Positions 39,629 through 47,202 of a DNA stretch of 64,000 nt are shown here, in pieces; the first letter of the stretch is position 1, and the number at the start of each line of letters is the position of its first letter. The position numbers and the translations under genes are program-made. The notes under the pieces were generated by a model. It saw nothing but the letters and a program-made list of their open reading frames with translations, searched no databases and was not told the DNA's origin. Source of the stretch: Clostridia bacterium (GTDB lineage Bacteria > Bacillota > Clostridia > Christensenellales > UBA1242); assembly GCA_017466725.1 (NCBI GenBank), contig JAFTTP010000001.1, positions 1-64,000 on the forward strand, written 5' to 3'.

Positions 39629-41077
39629 AATTTCTTGATATCCCAGAATCTCTAACTCTTCATAAGAAAATTCATCACCGAATTCAGCAATCCAGAAGAA
39701 TTTTTTAAGTAGAGGTTTATTGTTGACTAATGCCCAATTTTCATAATAATAATCACTGGCTGTATAATAGATGTTATCATCTTTTACATCCACGACTACA
39801 CGCTCTAAATTATCGTACCTCTCGCAATAACCAGCTAGGTCGTTTCTTCCATCAACTCCAGCAGTAATCATTATATCAAACAATTGAATTGTTACATCGG
39901 AATAGCCCAAATCATACCCCACATAGCCAACAAGATCACCTACATATACGTCGCTTCCTTCATCTGTTGAACTGTAAGCATATGCAAAGGAATCTGCATC
40001 GCCATTTATATCACAATTCAGAACACAACACTCATCTATTTCCACCACTAAATTAGTTCTATAGCCGTTGTATGCATATCCTATAATACCTCCAACATAA
40101 GTCTTAGAATATGCATATGCATTAGAATAACTTCTCTCAGGAAACGCCTCGGCATATGCGTATGCATATGATTCGCCATAAATTTCACAATTCCCAACCA
40201 TCGAACCATAAATTTTAATAGAACTACCACTCTTTACCCAGCCTACAAAACCACCTGTGTATGCGTATGCATAAGCGCCAGCCTCTGCCTCAGATTCGGC
40301 ATAATCACTTTCAGTTGATTCTGCCAAGGCTTCAAACGCAGACTTCACAATTATTGATATTGAACTTGACTGCACGCTACAATCTTCAATCTCAATCGAA
40401 CCATAACAATAGCCAACCAATCCACCTACGTAAGCTTCAGCGCTTGTTTCGCCGCCTGCATAAGCGCCATTTTCTGAATAGTCGTTATCAACTTGTTCCT
40501 CAACAAACGAAGAACTCAAATCTGAATTTACAACAGAACAATTTCGCAAAACTAAAGAGTTATAGGCCGATCCAACTATTCCACCAATACAACTGCCATC
40601 TTTATTTTTACTTATTGACGCAGAAATAATGCTTACATTTTCAATTGTAGCGTTTGATGCATATCCAATAAATCCCATACATGTACTACTATAAGTCGTT
40701 ACATCAAAATTGCTAATAGAATATCCACCACCATTATAGTTTCCTTTAAAAGGGGTATTATAATAATCCCCAATTGGCTCTAATGACCCGCCATTTAAAT
40801 CTATATCTGCCGTTTGCTTATAATATTTATTTGCATAGGTTGGATTTGTAGACTTAGAGTTTACAAGGTCGGCAAGTTCTTTAAGTTGGTCAGAATTGCT
40901 TATTAAATATGGGTCAGTTTGCGTACCCGAGCCGCTCCAAGTATGTGTTGCGGCCAAAGGTTCCGCAAGTGGCATTGCGTAAATTTCAGTGCACAAAAGC
41001 CCTAGCCCTGCGCACAACATGCTTACTAGGAATATACTAACACACAATAATAATTTGCCTTTTGATACTTTTCCCAC
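39626..41077 (-). CDS. GLUG-motif secreted/surface protein with Ala-Tyr runs
   Basis: 483 residues from a GTG at 41077, chosen because AGAGAGGG precedes it; the longer ATG frame from 41137 overlaps the promoter region. The signal peptide ends near 'CTEIYAMPLAEPLAA'. 'WSGSGTQTDPYLISNSDQLKELADLVN' is the usual start of GLUG/List-Bact-type domains. It is followed by repeats of the form GGIVGSAYNS, GGLVGYCYGS, GGFVGWVKSG and GGIIGYAYNG, each followed by a Cys/Asn strand, predicting a beta-solenoid. Between repeats sit unusual alternating segments (GAYAYAYT, ESYAYAYAEA, SNAYAYSKT, FAYAYSS). No LPXTG or transpeptidase anchor is seen. An adhesin or amyloid-like surface role is possible but unproven. 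Confidence 0.8.
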   Translation of the reverse strand: MGKVSKGKLLLCVSIFLVSMLCAGLGLLCTEIYAMPLAEPLAATHTWSGSGTQTDPYLISNSDQLKELADLVNSKSTNPTYANKYYKQTADIDLNGGSLEPIGDYYNTPFKGNYNGGGYSISNFDVTTYSSTCMGFIGYASNATIENVSIISASISKNKDGSCIGGIVGSAYNSLVLRNCSVVNSDLSSSFVEEQVDNDYSENGAYAGGETSAEAYVGGLVGYCYGSIEIEDCSVQSSSISIIVKSAFEALAESTESDYAESEAEAGAYAYAYTGGFVGWVKSGSSIKIYGSMVGNCEIYGESYAYAYAEAFPERSYSNAYAYSKTYVGGIIGYAYNGYRTNLVVEIDECCVLNCDINGDADSFAYAYSSTDEGSDVYVGDLVGYVGYDLGYSDVTIQLFDIMITAGVDGRNDLAGYCERYDNLERVVVDVKDDNIYYTASDYYYENWALVNNKPLLKKFFWIAEFGDEFSYEELEILGYQEI

Positions 41078-41145
41078 AAACCCTCTCTTTGTTATAATGT
41101 AACATTTTTTTATATTTTTCACAAATGATTTGTACAAATTTTATT

Positions 41146-41172
41146 AAAAAACAAGGCTTTAGCCTTGCTTTT
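41146..41172 (-). terminator. Terminator after the YtxH-like gene
   Basis: ACAAGGCT, TT, AGCCTTG with flanking A and T runs, overlapping the end of the small gene at 41177. Confidence 0.75.
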
Positions 41173-41176
41173 AAAC

Positions 41177-41362
41177 TTATTTCATCTTTTTTTCTGCTTT
41201 TTCCATTGATTGTTTTGCTTGTTTTTCGATGCTATCTACTTCTTGCATAACTTTTTTCTCGCCTTGGTCAACAATCTTTTTGGCGCAATTTGAATATTTA
41301 TAAAGCATTGCACCGGCAATCATTCCAGCACCTAATGCCAACAAACATTTTATATCGTTCAT
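41177..41362 (-). CDS. YtxH-like small membrane protein
   Basis: 61 residues: one N-terminal hydrophobic segment rich in small residues ('CLLALGAGMIAGAMLY', about 6-21), then a charged helix of Lys and Glu ('GEKKVMQEVDSIEKQAKQSMEKAEKKMK'). This is the YtxH-type layout (one membrane anchor plus amphipathic helix). Function unknown. GGAGGG precedes the ATG. Confidence 0.65.
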   Translation of the reverse strand: MNDIKCLLALGAGMIAGAMLYKYSNCAKKIVDQGEKKVMQEVDSIEKQAKQSMEKAEKKMK

Positions 41363-41432
41363 ACCCCCTCCTTGTCATTAGTTTGTGCAAAATTTGTGAT
41401 GCTATACATAAAATAGAGTGCTTATATGCACT

Positions 41433-41834
41433 CTATTCTTCAATGTTTTTTGGTCGTTTTTTTAGTTGCTTTTGGCGCTTTTCAAAATAATCCTCAACTG
41501 AAAGTTTAACTGCCTCTAACGCGATGTCAACAGATGAATGTTTGTTTTCAGGACACTCGCCCATTTCTTCTAAAATTTCATCTGCAGTAATTGCAAGCGC
41601 CTCTGTTAATGTTTTATCTTCAATAAGTTGGCATGCCACATCGCAAGCTACAATTGTGCAAACACCACCATAAGCCTTAAATTTTGCATTTTCAATTTCA
41701 CCTTTTTCATTTACACTAATGTAAATTTTAACAACCTCTGCTCCACTTTCTGCCCTACCAGTACCATCGCCGCCACGAATACCACCAGCATAGGTTGGGT
41801 TTGAAAATCTTTCTAAAATTCTTTTACTATACAT
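41433..41834 (-). CDS. NifU/IscU-like protein lacking the scaffold cysteines
   Basis: 133 residues that align over the whole NifU/IscU N-terminal domain: 'MYSKRILERFSNPTYAGGI' (family NPRNVG), 'VVKIYISVNEKGEIENAKFKAYGGVCTIVACDVACQLI', 'KTLTEALAI' and 'CPENKHSSVDIALEAVKLSVEDY'. The three canonical Fe-S ligands are all changed: the CGD cysteine is a serine (RAESGAE), the F-G-C-G cysteine is glycine (YGGVC) and the H-C-S cysteine is serine (KHSS). New cysteines occur in CTIVACDVAC. It follows nifS by two bases, so it remains the desulfurase partner gene, perhaps with altered chemistry. Confidence 0.85.
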   Translation of the reverse strand: MYSKRILERFSNPTYAGGIRGGDGTGRAESGAEVVKIYISVNEKGEIENAKFKAYGGVCTIVACDVACQLIEDKTLTEALAITADEILEEMGECPENKHSSVDIALEAVKLSVEDYFEKRQKQLKKRPKNIEE

Positions 41835-41836
41835 AT

Positions 41837-43012
41837 CTATTTCCTCCCCGCTTTAGTAAGTGCCGAAATTGACCTTAAGCGTTCAACAACTTTTGAAAGC
41901 GTTTCAATAACATAATCTATATCGGATTTAGAAATGTTTTTGCCGAAAGAAAATCTTATAGCGCTGTTTGCAAATTCGCTTTCAATACCCATCGCCTTAA
42001 GCACATAAGACTCTTCAACTGCATTTGACGTACAAGCAGAGCCTGTACTTACTGCAATACCTTCCATATCAAGCAACATCAACAAAGATTCTTTATCAAC
42101 CATTTCAAATGAAATGTTTGCAATTCCATTCACCTTTTGAAATGGATGGCCGTTTACTTGAACATATGGAATTTTGTCTTTAAGGTTTTTTAGAAAGTAT
42201 TCTCTTTCAGCTTTAATTTTTTGTTGGTTGATTGACATGTCTCTAACAGCAACTTCAACAGCCTTACCAAAACCAGCAATTGCAGGAACATTTAAAGTAC
42301 CACCGCGTTTGCCACGTTCTTGACTTCCACCTATAATTAAGTTGTCAATTTTGATGCCATTTTTTACGTATAAGCACCCTGCGCCTTTAGGACCATAAAT
42401 TTTATGTCCAGAAATTGTCATTGCATCAATTTCCATATCACGAACATCAAGTTTAACCGCGCCAAGGGCTTGAACTGCATCGGTATGGAAAATAATGCCA
42501 TATTCATGAGCAATTTTTGCAATCGCTTTTACGTTTTGAATTGTGCCCACTTCGTTGTTGACAGCCATAATTGAAATTAATGTTGTGTCCTTTCTGATAG
42601 CGTGGATGATTTCTGCAATATTTACAAGGCCTGTTTTATCAACTGGAACATATGTAACTTCATACCCCTCTTCTTCAAGCATTTTGCAGGCATCTAAAAC
42701 AGCATGATGCTCAATTACACTTGTAATAATATGTTTACCCTTATCTTTATTTGCATGGGCAAGCCCTCTGATTGCCCAGTTGTCAGCCTCTGTACCGCCT
42801 GACGTAAAGTAAATTTCATTTGACTTCTCTGCATTGATTGCATGCGCAACACGATCTCTTGCCCTGTCTACAATTGCAAGTGCATCTCTGCCATAGCTAT
42901 GTACTGAATTGCTGTTGCCATAAATTGCATTAAAGCATGGTAGCATTTCTGCCATAACTTCGCTTGAAACGTATGTGGTTGCTGCCGAATCAAGATATAC
43001 CTTTCTTGCCAT
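41837..43012 (-). CDS. nifS: Cysteine desulfurase (NifS/IscS type)
   Basis: A 391-residue PLP enzyme that releases sulfur from cysteine. It has 'AATTYVSSEVMAEMLPCF' at the start, 'SGGTEADNWAIRG' (about 70), 'NNEVGTIQ', the aspartate/lysine PLP site 'FHTDAVQALGAVKLDV...SGHKIYGPKGAGCLYV' (Lys about 202) and the persulfide loop 'AVSTGSACTSNAV' with its cysteine near residue 325. Its strong promoter lies at 43038-43066. The gene pair with the NifU-like protein indicates sulfur transfer to Fe-S assembly or tRNA thiolation. Confidence 0.93.
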   Translation of the reverse strand: MARKVYLDSAATTYVSSEVMAEMLPCFNAIYGNSNSVHSYGRDALAIVDRARDRVAHAINAEKSNEIYFTSGGTEADNWAIRGLAHANKDKGKHIITSVIEHHAVLDACKMLEEEGYEVTYVPVDKTGLVNIAEIIHAIRKDTTLISIMAVNNEVGTIQNVKAIAKIAHEYGIIFHTDAVQALGAVKLDVRDMEIDAMTISGHKIYGPKGAGCLYVKNGIKIDNLIIGGSQERGKRGGTLNVPAIAGFGKAVEVAVRDMSINQQKIKAEREYFLKNLKDKIPYVQVNGHPFQKVNGIANISFEMVDKESLLMLLDMEGIAVSTGSACTSNAVEESYVLKAMGIESEFANSAIRFSFGKNISKSDIDYVIETLSKVVERLRSISALTKAGRK

Positions 43013-43037
43013 TTAAATCTCCTTTTTTACTGCAAAT

Positions 43038-43066
43038 ATTTTACCATTAAATTTGATTATTGTCAA
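43038..43066 (-). promoter_or_regulatory. Promoter of the nifS-nifU-like operon
   Basis: TTGACA (43066-43061), 17-base spacer, TAAAAT (43043-43038). Confidence 0.75.
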
Positions 43067-43161
43067 TAGCAAGCAAAAATAAAAGAGGCTAAATTTAATA
43101 AAATATACTTAAAAATAAGTAAAATTTATCAATTTAGACTTAATTTTTGTTAATTATTAGC

Positions 43162-43470
43162 TTAAATATAACTTTTTATTGTTGTTACGCAATCTTCATA
43201 TTGCCATATGCCAATATGCTTTTCTTGCACCTGGCCATCTTTAAAAATGATAAGCGTAGGAATTGACATTATTCCAAATTGACGTGCAACGTTGGGACAC
43301 TCATCAACGTCAATTTTTACAATATTTGCTTTGCCATCAAGCGCATCTTCAACGTCTTCAAGTATACCTGCCATAATTCTGCATGGTCCGCACCAAGTTG
43401 CATAAAAATCAACAAGTATTACGCCTTTTTCAATTGCGCCAGCAAATTCGTTTTCTGCAATTACTTTCAT
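43162..43470 (-). CDS. trxA: Thioredoxin
   Basis: 102 residues from the ATG at 43470 (GGAGGGG upstream); a longer frame to 43590 overlaps tcdA without a ribosome site. The redox motif 'VDFYATWCGPCRIMAG' (WCGPC, about residues 21-36) and the cis-proline block 'FGIMSIPTLIIFKDGQ' (about 70-85) are intact. It reduces disulfides in the cytosol. Its start overlaps the end of tcdA by 4 bases, so the two are coupled. Confidence 0.92.
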   Translation of the reverse strand: MKVIAENEFAGAIEKGVILVDFYATWCGPCRIMAGILEDVEDALDGKANIVKIDVDECPNVARQFGIMSIPTLIIFKDGQVQEKHIGIWQYEDCVTTIKSYI

Positions 43471-44144
43471 ATTTTCCCCTCCAAAATTTGATTTATAACC
43501 CAAGCCGACAAAGTACAACCACACATAGCAGGATAGTAACTTATGCTCCCAACCGGCCTTGACGCAATTTCTGGTTTTGACTTGGTGCAAACAACCTTTA
43601 ATTCGTTTACGCCTGCGTCTTTAAGTTTTTTGCGCATAACCTTTGCAAGCCCATCATTGAATGTTTTGTATACATCTGTCACTTCAAATACCGGCACATC
43701 ACTTCTATTACCGGCACCCATTGCTGAGATTATATTTATATTGTGCGATTTACAGTAAACTATAAGTGCAAGTTTGTCATTTATGCTGTCAATTGCATCT
43801 ATAACTAAATCTGTATTTTTAATTAAAGAAGATACGTTTTCTTCTGTTAATTTATCAAAAACAACGTTAATTTTAATGTTTTTATTGATTTTTTGCATCA
43901 TTTCTGCCAAAACTTCAACTTTCTTTCTGCCAATGGTATCCTCGAAAGCAACAATTTGCCTGTTTACATTTGAGGACGAAACTTCGTCAAAATCAACGAT
44001 TGTCATATTTTCAACACCTGCACGCGCAAGCATCACGGCGGTGTAGCCGCCTACCCCGCCGCAACCAACAATTGTGATGTGCTTGCTTGCAAGTTTATCA
44101 ATCCCCTCCTCACCAATAAGAAGAGCAGTTCTGCTTTTATCCAT
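43467..44144 (-). CDS. tcdA: tRNA threonylcarbamoyladenosine dehydratase (ThiF/MoeB fold)
   Basis: A 225-residue E1-like protein. The ATP-binding Rossmann motif 'ITIVGCGGVGGYTAVMLARAGVENMTIVDFDEVSSSNVNRQIVAFEDTIG' is at residues ~24-73, the arginine finger lies in VNRQ, and 'DAIDSINDKLALIVYC' with 'AMGAGNRSDVP' follow. This matches TcdA, which cyclises t6A37 of tRNA to ct6A. The MtaB gene at 54013 acts on the same nucleotide family. It lies 8 bases after hslU, so it may belong to the hslVU transcript. Confidence 0.88.
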   Translation of the reverse strand: MDKSRTALLIGEEGIDKLASKHITIVGCGGVGGYTAVMLARAGVENMTIVDFDEVSSSNVNRQIVAFEDTIGRKKVEVLAEMMQKINKNIKINVVFDKLTEENVSSLIKNTDLVIDAIDSINDKLALIVYCKSHNINIISAMGAGNRSDVPVFEVTDVYKTFNDGLAKVMRKKLKDAGVNELKVVCTKSKPEIASRPVGSISYYPAMCGCTLSAWVINQILEGKI

Positions 44145-44152
44145 ACTATTCC

Positions 44153-45448
44153 TTATAAAATAAATTTTTTGAGGTCATATTTTTCGTTTGTTTCTTTGAA
44201 TGCATTTCGTACATAATTTCTGTCAATTACAATTTCCATAAGTGGATGCTCACCAGTAGCGTTGAATGAAATATCTTCAAGCAAAAGTTCGATTATTGTG
44301 TGAAGGCGTCTCGCACCGATATTTTCGCTTGTTTCGTTTTCTTTTTCTGCCATATCAGCAATTTCATCAAGCGCATCATCTGCAAATTTAAGGTCAATGT
44401 TGTCAACCTTCAAAATGCTTGCATACTGGAATATAATTGAATTTTTAGTCTCAGCTAAAATCTTTTTAAAGTCATCTTTGGTAAGATTGTCAAGCTCAAC
44501 CCTAATAGGAAAACGTCCTTGAAGTTCTGGAATCATATCTTCAATATTTGCAACATGGAAAGCGCCAGAGGCAATAAACAAAATAAAGTCTGTTTTTACA
44601 TTGCCATATTTGGTTGCAACTGTACTTCCTTCAACAATTGGAAGGATATCTCTTTGAACGCCCTCTCTTGACACGTCTTGATTGTTTGAGCCGCCCGCTT
44701 TGCCTATAATTTTATCAATTTCATCAATAAAGATTATACCTTCTTCTTCAGTTCTTCTTATTGCCTCAGCAAAAACATTATCTTTATCAATAACTCTATC
44801 GCTTTCTTCTGCCATCAACACTTCTCTTGCCCTAGCAACAGAAAGTTTTCTCTTTCTTTTTCGTGGTGGCATCATGCCGTCAAACATACTGCCAAGATTG
44901 ATTTCAGGCCCGCCAATAGCAAGCATTGGTTTTTGCGTTTCAGCAACATTGACTTCTATTTGCTCATCTTCAAGTTTGCCAGCAGCAAGTTCTTCAGTGA
45001 CAATAGTTTTGTCAACTGCAATATCTTTTGCCCTACGGCTGTCACAAATTGCATCTACAAGTTTTGCATCTACAGATGGTTTCACTTTGGCTTCAACTTC
45101 ATGTGTTTTTTCATCTTTTACCATTCTTACAGCAGTTTCAACCAAATCTCTAATCATGCTTTCAACATCTCTGCCGACATAACCAACTTCTGTATATTTA
45201 GTAGCCTCAATTTTAATAAATGGCGCTTTTACAAGGCGTGCAAGACGTCTTGCAATTTCAGTTTTACCAACACCTGTTGGCCCCTTCATGATGATGTTTT
45301 TAGGGGTAATTTCTTCCCTTACCTCTTTAGGCAAACGACTTCTGCGGTATCTATTTCTAAGCGCAATTGCAACTGCACGTTTTGCCTTTGGCTGACCAAT
45401 GATATATTTATCAAGTTCTTCAACAATTTGTCTTGGTGATAAGTTCAT
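44153..45448 (-). CDS. hslU: HslU ATPase subunit of the HslUV protease
   Basis: A 431-residue AAA+ unfoldase. It begins 'LSPRQIVEELDKYIIGQPKAKRAVAIALRNRYRRSRLP'. Walker A is 'MKGPTGVGKTEIARRLA' (about 54-70), Walker B 'EGIIFIDEIDKIIGKAG' (about 232-248), and the pore loop is in 'KYTEVGYVGRDVES'. The I domain lies between. The C-terminus 'KYDLKKFIL' inserts into HslV. It follows hslV after one base. Confidence 0.95.
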   Translation of the reverse strand: MNLSPRQIVEELDKYIIGQPKAKRAVAIALRNRYRRSRLPKEVREEITPKNIIMKGPTGVGKTEIARRLARLVKAPFIKIEATKYTEVGYVGRDVESMIRDLVETAVRMVKDEKTHEVEAKVKPSVDAKLVDAICDSRRAKDIAVDKTIVTEELAAGKLEDEQIEVNVAETQKPMLAIGGPEINLGSMFDGMMPPRKRKRKLSVARAREVLMAEESDRVIDKDNVFAEAIRRTEEEGIIFIDEIDKIIGKAGGSNNQDVSREGVQRDILPIVEGSTVATKYGNVKTDFILFIASGAFHVANIEDMIPELQGRFPIRVELDNLTKDDFKKILAETKNSIIFQYASILKVDNIDLKFADDALDEIADMAEKENETSENIGARRLHTIIELLLEDISFNATGEHPLMEIVIDRNYVRNAFKETNEKYDLKKFIL

Positions 45449-45449
45449 A

Positions 45450-45986
45450 CTAAACCTCCTCTACTATAATTTGATCGTTTGTAAACACGCAAATTTGACT
45501 TGCAATTTCCAGCGCTTTTCTTGCAATTTCACTTGCTGAAAGATTTGTGTTTTGTGCAAGCGCCTTTGCTGCTGAAAGCGCGTAATTTCCACCAGAGCCA
45601 ATTGCAATAATTCCTTCATCTGGCTCGATTACATCACCATTTCCACTTACAACCAAAAGAGTGTCTTTATCTGCAACAATCATCATTGCGTCAAGTTGTC
45701 TAGACTTATCATTTCGCCACATGCCTGCAAGTTCAACCGCACTTCTCATAAGATTGCCTGAAAACTTGTTTAACATATTTTCAAACTTTTCGCAAAGTGA
45801 AAAAGCATCTGCTGCTGCACCTGCAAAGCCAATTACCACTTTACCGTTATAAATTCTTCTTACCTTATGAGCCGATGTTTTAAAAATTACAGATTGGCTC
45901 ATTGTAACTTGTCCATCACCGGCAAGAGCAATTTTTCCATCTCTTTTAACCCCACAAATTGTGGTTGATCTAAACATACTTTCCAT
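45450..45986 (-). CDS. hslV: HslV protease subunit
   Basis: A 178-residue proteasome-like peptidase. The segment '[57 protein letters not shown]' is diagnostic. The predicted nucleophile Thr (TTICGV) lies seven residues in, so a short propeptide must be removed, as in several clostridial and Thermotoga HslV. The ATG at 45986 has GGAGG upstream. It overlaps the upstream TrmFO-like gene by 17 bases. Confidence 0.94.
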   Translation of the reverse strand: MESMFRSTTICGVKRDGKIALAGDGQVTMSQSVIFKTSAHKVRRIYNGKVVIGFAGAAADAFSLCEKFENMLNKFSGNLMRSAVELAGMWRNDKSRQLDAMMIVADKDTLLVVSGNGDVIEPDEGIIAIGSGGNYALSAAKALAQNTNLSASEIARKALEIASQICVFTNDQIIVEEV

Positions 45987-47202
45987 TTTTATATTCCTCC
46001 TTAAATTGTTCTAAAGCTGATAGCGATTTTTCAAATGCAGTGCGAACAAATTTGTCAACATCTTTGCTTTGATCAATTTTTATTATATCTTCATATTCAA
46101 TCAGTGGCCGAGTGCGAGTTGATGCATCAACTGTAAGTTTTTGTATAAACTGACCAAATGCACACCCCATTGGCAGAGCGACCATCTGTTTGTGTTCAAG
46201 TTTACGCAGCATATTCATTGCCGTCCATATGCCGCTTGCAATGCTGTTTAAACTGCCCCCAATTCCCATAATTCCACCAGCAAAGAAGACGTTTTCTTCT
46301 TGTCTGCTTTGGCAAAACTGAGTGGTCATATGAATTGGGTTTATATAGTTGCCTTTGCTTACTCCTGCAGGGCTTACAAACTTAAAGTTTGAAAACGCCT
46401 TCAGTTTGCTTAAAATTTGAAACTGCCTTACTTGTGGAAGGTCTGAAGAAATATTTTCAAGCATATAGCCACCTTCAACCTTCTTTAAAACTAAAGTAGC
46501 ATAAGGCTTTAATCCTTCAATGGTCCGTTGCGGTTTCATTGAATAAGACCGCAAATTTTCTTTGTAATGAAGCGCCAAGTCTTCAATTGTATTTTGATAT
46601 AACTTAAAGTTGTCAACAGATTTACGCTGGGCAACAGCCTGCTTGATCGTCTCGTTTACAACTGCCATGTATTCTTCTTCAGAAAGTGAAAGCAGGTATG
46701 TTCCGTCGCCTTTATCAAAAAGATAAACTTCTTCAATATCTTTAACAACAGGATAAATTGGCAACGCGTTGACACATTTCATTGTGCCATATTTGTCAAT
46801 TAAGTGCTCAAACAGTTCTTGTTCAGTTTTTGCGCCTGTTGCAATTATGGTTGGCTCAAGCGGATTGATTGTTTTTACACTTGCATCAAACACCTCAATA
46901 TTCTCGTTGTCATTAATCATATCAAGGCCATAACTTACCAAAAGTTGATCAATACAGTTTGCGCCATTTCTTTCAAGTTCGTCTTTTTTCCTTGCAAGCG
47001 GACTGCCAAGCAAACTTAACTCTTGCGTAAGCAACTTATCATATAATTCTCCGCTGGATGACATTTTTGCACTTTTGCTTTCTTTATACACTTTGCCATT
47101 GGCAAATACATGCACTTTTACGCCATGTCCCGCCAAAAACAATGCCGCTTCAATACCAGCAAGCCCCGCACCTATAATTTTGACAACATTTAAATTACGC
47201 AT
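45970..47202 (-). CDS. Divergent TrmFO-like FAD protein lacking the catalytic cysteines
   Basis: 410 residues from the ATG at 47202 (AAGGAG upstream). The N-terminal FAD motif '[27 protein letters not shown]' and the C-terminal '[28 protein letters not shown]' (TrmFO FAGQitGVEGYvESaAsG) place it in the TrmFO/GidA-related family, and its position between topA and hslV is where trmFO normally lies. Key parts are lost: the EMRP and FAELVCSNS blocks read VFANGKV and SAKMSSSGE, so that cysteine is serine; the EGCMPIE loop reads YQNTIED, so the methyl-carrier cysteine is absent. It may be a non-methylating paralogue or one with changed target, as in mycoplasmal RlmFO. Confidence 0.75.
   Translation of the reverse strand: MRNLNVVKIIGAGLAGIEAALFLAGHGVKVHVFANGKVYKESKSAKMSSSGELYDKLLTQELSLLGSPLARKKDELERNGANCIDQLLVSYGLDMINDNENIEVFDASVKTINPLEPTIIATGAKTEQELFEHLIDKYGTMKCVNALPIYPVVKDIEEVYLFDKGDGTYLLSLSEEEYMAVVNETIKQAVAQRKSVDNFKLYQNTIEDLALHYKENLRSYSMKPQRTIEGLKPYATLVLKKVEGGYMLENISSDLPQVRQFQILSKLKAFSNFKFVSPAGVSKGNYINPIHMTTQFCQSRQEENVFFAGGIMGIGGSLNSIASGIWTAMNMLRKLEHKQMVALPMGCAFGQFIQKLTVDASTRTRPLIEYEDIIKIDQSKDVDKFVRTAFEKSLSALEQFKEEYKNGKYV

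Noticed and set aside
40261-40629. A plus-strand Gln/Leu-rich frame
   Set aside because: It is opposite the Ala-Tyr repeat region of the surface protein and has no ribosome site.
43491-43590. A 40-residue N-terminal extension of thioredoxin
   Set aside because: It lies within tcdA, has no ribosome site, and the ATG at 43470 has a strong one and gives the standard length.
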